Positions 62,062 to 64,000 of a stretch of DNA of 64,000 nt are shown piece after piece. Position numbers and translations under genes: made by a program. Where the stretch lies: positions 1 through 64,000 of the forward strand of contig JAGBVU010000025.1 in assembly GCA_017630155.1 (NCBI GenBank), read 5' to 3'. Below the pieces are notes generated by a model. The model had not been told where the DNA came from and did not search any database. It saw only the letters and a program-made list of their open reading frames with translations. Every line of letters begins with the position of its first letter. Position 1 is the first letter of the stretch. The stretch is from Bacteroidales bacterium. GTDB lineage: Bacteria > Bacteroidota > Bacteroidia > Bacteroidales > UBA932.

Positions 62062-63414
62062 TTGAGCAAAGGGATACCTACCGAGTTGGGTACCGAGAAT
62101 GTCGGTACGCTCCTTAGAAAATATGCAGTGCCGGCGATCATCGCGATGACGGCCTCATCACTCTACAATATTGTAGACAGCATTTTCATCGGACAAGGGG
62201 TGGGTCCCTATGCTATATCCGGGTTTGCCATAACATTCCCGTTTATGAATCTGGCTGCGGCATTCGGCTCCCTTATCGGGGTCGGGGCCTCTACACTATC
62301 CTCTGTACTTTTAGGACAGAAAGACTACGACAATGCCAAGCGTGTGCTTGGTAATGTCGTAGTCTTAAATTTAATAATGGGGGGACTATTCTCGCTCATC
62401 TCCCTATTGTTCTTGGACAATATCCTCTATTTCTTCGGAGCGAGTGAAAATACATTGCCATATGCCAAAGAGTATATGGTGATAATTCTGGCGGGCAATA
62501 TAGTAACCCATATGTATCTGGGACTGAATGCCCTCCTCAGGTCTTCCGGACACCCCAAACAGGCTATGGCAGCCACCATCCTTACTGTGGTGCTGAACTG
62601 CATCCTTGACCCACTTTTCATCTTCGTTTTTGATATGGGTATTGCAGGTGCTGCTTGGGCTACAGTGCTATCCCAGTTGGTAGCATTGGTGTGGCTGTTG
62701 AGGACCTTCTCGGATAAGAATGAGCTTATCCATTTTCAGAAAGGTATCTTCCGTTTGAGGAAGAAAATTGTAGTTGATTCATTGGCTATAGGTTTGGCCC
62801 CGTTCCTAATGAATGCTGTCTCCTGCTTTGTGGTGATTTTTATCAATAGGCAGCTTCTCAAATACGGAGGTGACTTGTCTGTAGGTGCATACGGTATCGT
62901 GAACAGGTATGTCTTCCTGTTTATGATGATTGTAATGGGTTTCACTCAGGGTATGCAGCCTATAGCGGGATATAACTATGGTGCACGCCAGTATAAAAGG
63001 GTCAAGGAGGTGCTCTTCAAGACCATTAAATGGGGAATGCTGGTGATGACTACCAGTTTTGTGGTAGGAATGCTTATCCCTAAGACTGTAGTTTCTGCTT
63101 TCACATCAGATCCCGATCTGATAGAGAAAGCGGCAAAAGGTGTGAGAATAATAGTTATAGCCTTCCCTTTGATAGGTATTAACCTTGTTACTTCGAACTT
63201 TTTCCAGAGTATAGGCAAACCGAAAAGATCGATATTCCTCTCACTTTCGAGGCAGTTGATTTTTTTGTCACCATTGCTCTATATACTCCCTCTCATAATG
63301 GGTGAGAGTGGTGTGTGGTGGAGTTTTGCCATCTCTGATCTTATATCTACAGTAGTGGCCTCGCTGCTGTTGTACCAATTCCTTAAAACATTCAACCATG
63401 AACAGACCGCTTAA
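62062..63414 (+). CDS. MATE-family efflux transporter
   Basis: A 450-residue membrane protein with 12 predicted helices in two six-helix halves, e.g. YNIVDSIFIGQGVGPYAISG near the start and the second-half repeat FVVIFINRQLLKYGGDLSVGAYG. It exports drugs or metabolites using Na+ or H+; a Na+ drive would fit the NQR complex here. The start is TTG at 62062; no in-frame ATG occurs nearby. It follows buk by 23 bp and may belong to the same transcript. Its end overlaps the next gene by 17 bp. Confidence 0.9.
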   Translation: MSKGIPTELGTENVGTLLRKYAVPAIIAMTASSLYNIVDSIFIGQGVGPYAISGFAITFPFMNLAAAFGSLIGVGASTLSSVLLGQKDYDNAKRVLGNVVVLNLIMGGLFSLISLLFLDNILYFFGASENTLPYAKEYMVIILAGNIVTHMYLGLNALLRSSGHPKQAMAATILTVVLNCILDPLFIFVFDMGIAGAAWATVLSQLVALVWLLRTFSDKNELIHFQKGIFRLRKKIVVDSLAIGLAPFLMNAVSCFVVIFINRQLLKYGGDLSVGAYGIVNRYVFLFMMIVMGFTQGMQPIAGYNYGARQYKRVKEVLFKTIKWGMLVMTTSFVVGMLIPKTVVSAFTSDPDLIEKAAKGVRIIVIAFPLIGINLVTSNFFQSIGKPKRSIFLSLSRQLIFLSPLLYILPLIMGESGVWWSFAISDLISTVVASLLLYQFLKTFNHEQTA

Positions 63415-64000
63415 ACATTTTTCTCTCTGCATAGGCAGGGAACTCGGTAGTGGTGGAAAGGATGTAGCTGCTACACTTGCTAAAAGACTTGATGCTTCAT
63501 TTTATGACAGGGAGCTGATTTATCACGCATCCAAGGAGAGTGGTATAGCACCGGAACTCTTCGAAAAAGCGGATGAGAAGACCAAAATCAAAATTGCTGG
63601 AGGCTTCTTTGGTCTTGGTTTTTCCATTCATGGCGGCATGTTTCCACAGGGTGGATTTCTATGCAATGAAGAACTCTTCTCCATCCAGAGTGAGGTGATA
63701 AGAAATCTTGCATCACTGCATTCTTCAGTTTTTGTAGGAAGATGTGCTGACTATATACTCAGGGATCAGGAGAATGTGTTTACTGTCTTCATTGCTGCCA
63801 ATATGGAGGACAAGATAGCCCGTATCTCCAAGGTTCATAACCTTACAGAGAGGGAGGCAGAAGCATATATCCAGCAGAGTGAGAAGCGTCGCTCTGAATA
63901 TTACAATTATTACACTTATAAGCAATGGGGAGCAGCCTCATCCTATGATATGTGTCTCAATACATCTGTTCTGGGTGTAGAGAAAACAATTGACATCATC
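63398..64000 (+). CDS. Cytidylate-kinase-like protein, cut by the window end
   Basis: Runs off the window (201 codons seen). The start ATG at 63398 lies in the last codons of the MATE gene. The N-terminal segment FSLCIGRELGSGGKDVAATLAKRL is a P-loop-like element (about residues 8-31), followed by YDRELIYHASKESGI and VFVGRCADYILRD, the pattern of the cytidylate kinase-like (AAA_33/CMP kinase-related) family found widely in Bacteroidota. These proteins probably phosphorylate small molecules but the substrate is unknown. Overlap with MATE indicates translational coupling. Confidence 0.7.
   Translation, partial: MNRPLKHFSLCIGRELGSGGKDVAATLAKRLDASFYDRELIYHASKESGIAPELFEKADEKTKIKIAGGFFGLGFSIHGGMFPQGGFLCNEELFSIQSEVIRNLASLHSSVFVGRCADYILRDQENVFTVFIAANMEDKIARISKVHNLTEREAEAYIQQSEKRRSEYYNYYTYKQWGAASSYDMCLNTSVLGVEKTIDII

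Noticed and set aside
1-64000. CRISPR array, IS element, toxin-antitoxin pair or reverse-transcriptase/DGR system
   Set aside because: No regularly spaced repeats, transposase or integrase frames, or RT motifs were seen in any part of the window.

Overview
The window is a chromosomal segment of a Bacteroidota bacterium, most likely order Bacteroidales. Three things support this. Many promoters match the Bacteroidota consensus TTTG-N19-21-TAnnTTTG; the copies upstream of 1183, 19344, 25741 and of both tRNA-Lys genes are near perfect. Several families are typical of the phylum (DUF4290, DUF4493/DUF6359-like, S46 dipeptidyl peptidase, Sb-PDE-type PHP phosphodiesterase, short ComEC). Metabolism is anaerobic and fermentative: Na+-NQR, monomeric [FeFe] hydrogenase, acetate and butyrate kinases. 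Genus cannot be fixed from the sequence alone.

Layout. 1-1180: an A+T-rich hypothetical gene, possibly cut by the window edge, then about 690 bp without a credible gene. 1183-8625: a DUF4234 membrane protein, a DUF2147 protein, and a tightly coupled minus-strand operon porin-potA-potB-potC-potD-patB that looks like an envelope-spanning polyamine uptake system. 8842-14462: an RND efflux operon whose pump is fused in frame to its outer-membrane factor. 14523-18518: surface proteins, a C69 dipeptidase and a lipoprotein nitroreductase. 18572-20813: a methyltransferase and a group B-like [FeFe] hydrogenase. 20964-25064: operon nifX-like, DUF4290, ftsK, lolA. 25056-30784: nudix, then pyrE, SRPBCC, rRNA methyltransferase, PHP phosphodiesterase, and a membrane protein with a split zinc ribbon.

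30892-36750 is the complete nqrABCDEF operon, transcribed divergently from a uvrD/pcrA helicase out of interleaved promoters. 39344-43783 is an accessory patch: a tiny lipoprotein ORF with no ATG, a DUF4810/GNA1162 lipoprotein pair, tRNA-Lys(TTT) with a duplicated 3' end, DJ-1, a VanX-like dipeptidase, a DUF4493-like lipoprotein and tRNA-Lys(CTT). 43841-52396 carries an ECF sigma factor with a membrane partner, a GNAT-like protein, clpC, gyrA and a TPR protein. 52452-64000 carries an AI-2E/PerM permease, DPP11, an RRM protein, a PurF homologue lacking its glutaminase residues, short ComEC, the ack-ptb-buk cluster, a MATE transporter and the start of a cytidylate-kinase-like gene.

Together the genes describe an anaerobe that degrades peptides (DPP11, C69), ferments to acetate and butyrate or branched acids (ack, ptb, buk), may dispose of or sense H2 (hydrogenase), and maintains a sodium gradient (NQR) that can energise transport. 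No CRISPR array, insertion sequence, rRNA operon or obvious defence island was found. The observations most worth following are the RND-OMF fusion with an internal lipobox, the porin-linked polyamine operon with a doubly anchored PotD, the glutaminase-dead PurF, the tRNA-Lys 3'-end duplication, and the ATG-less small lipoprotein.
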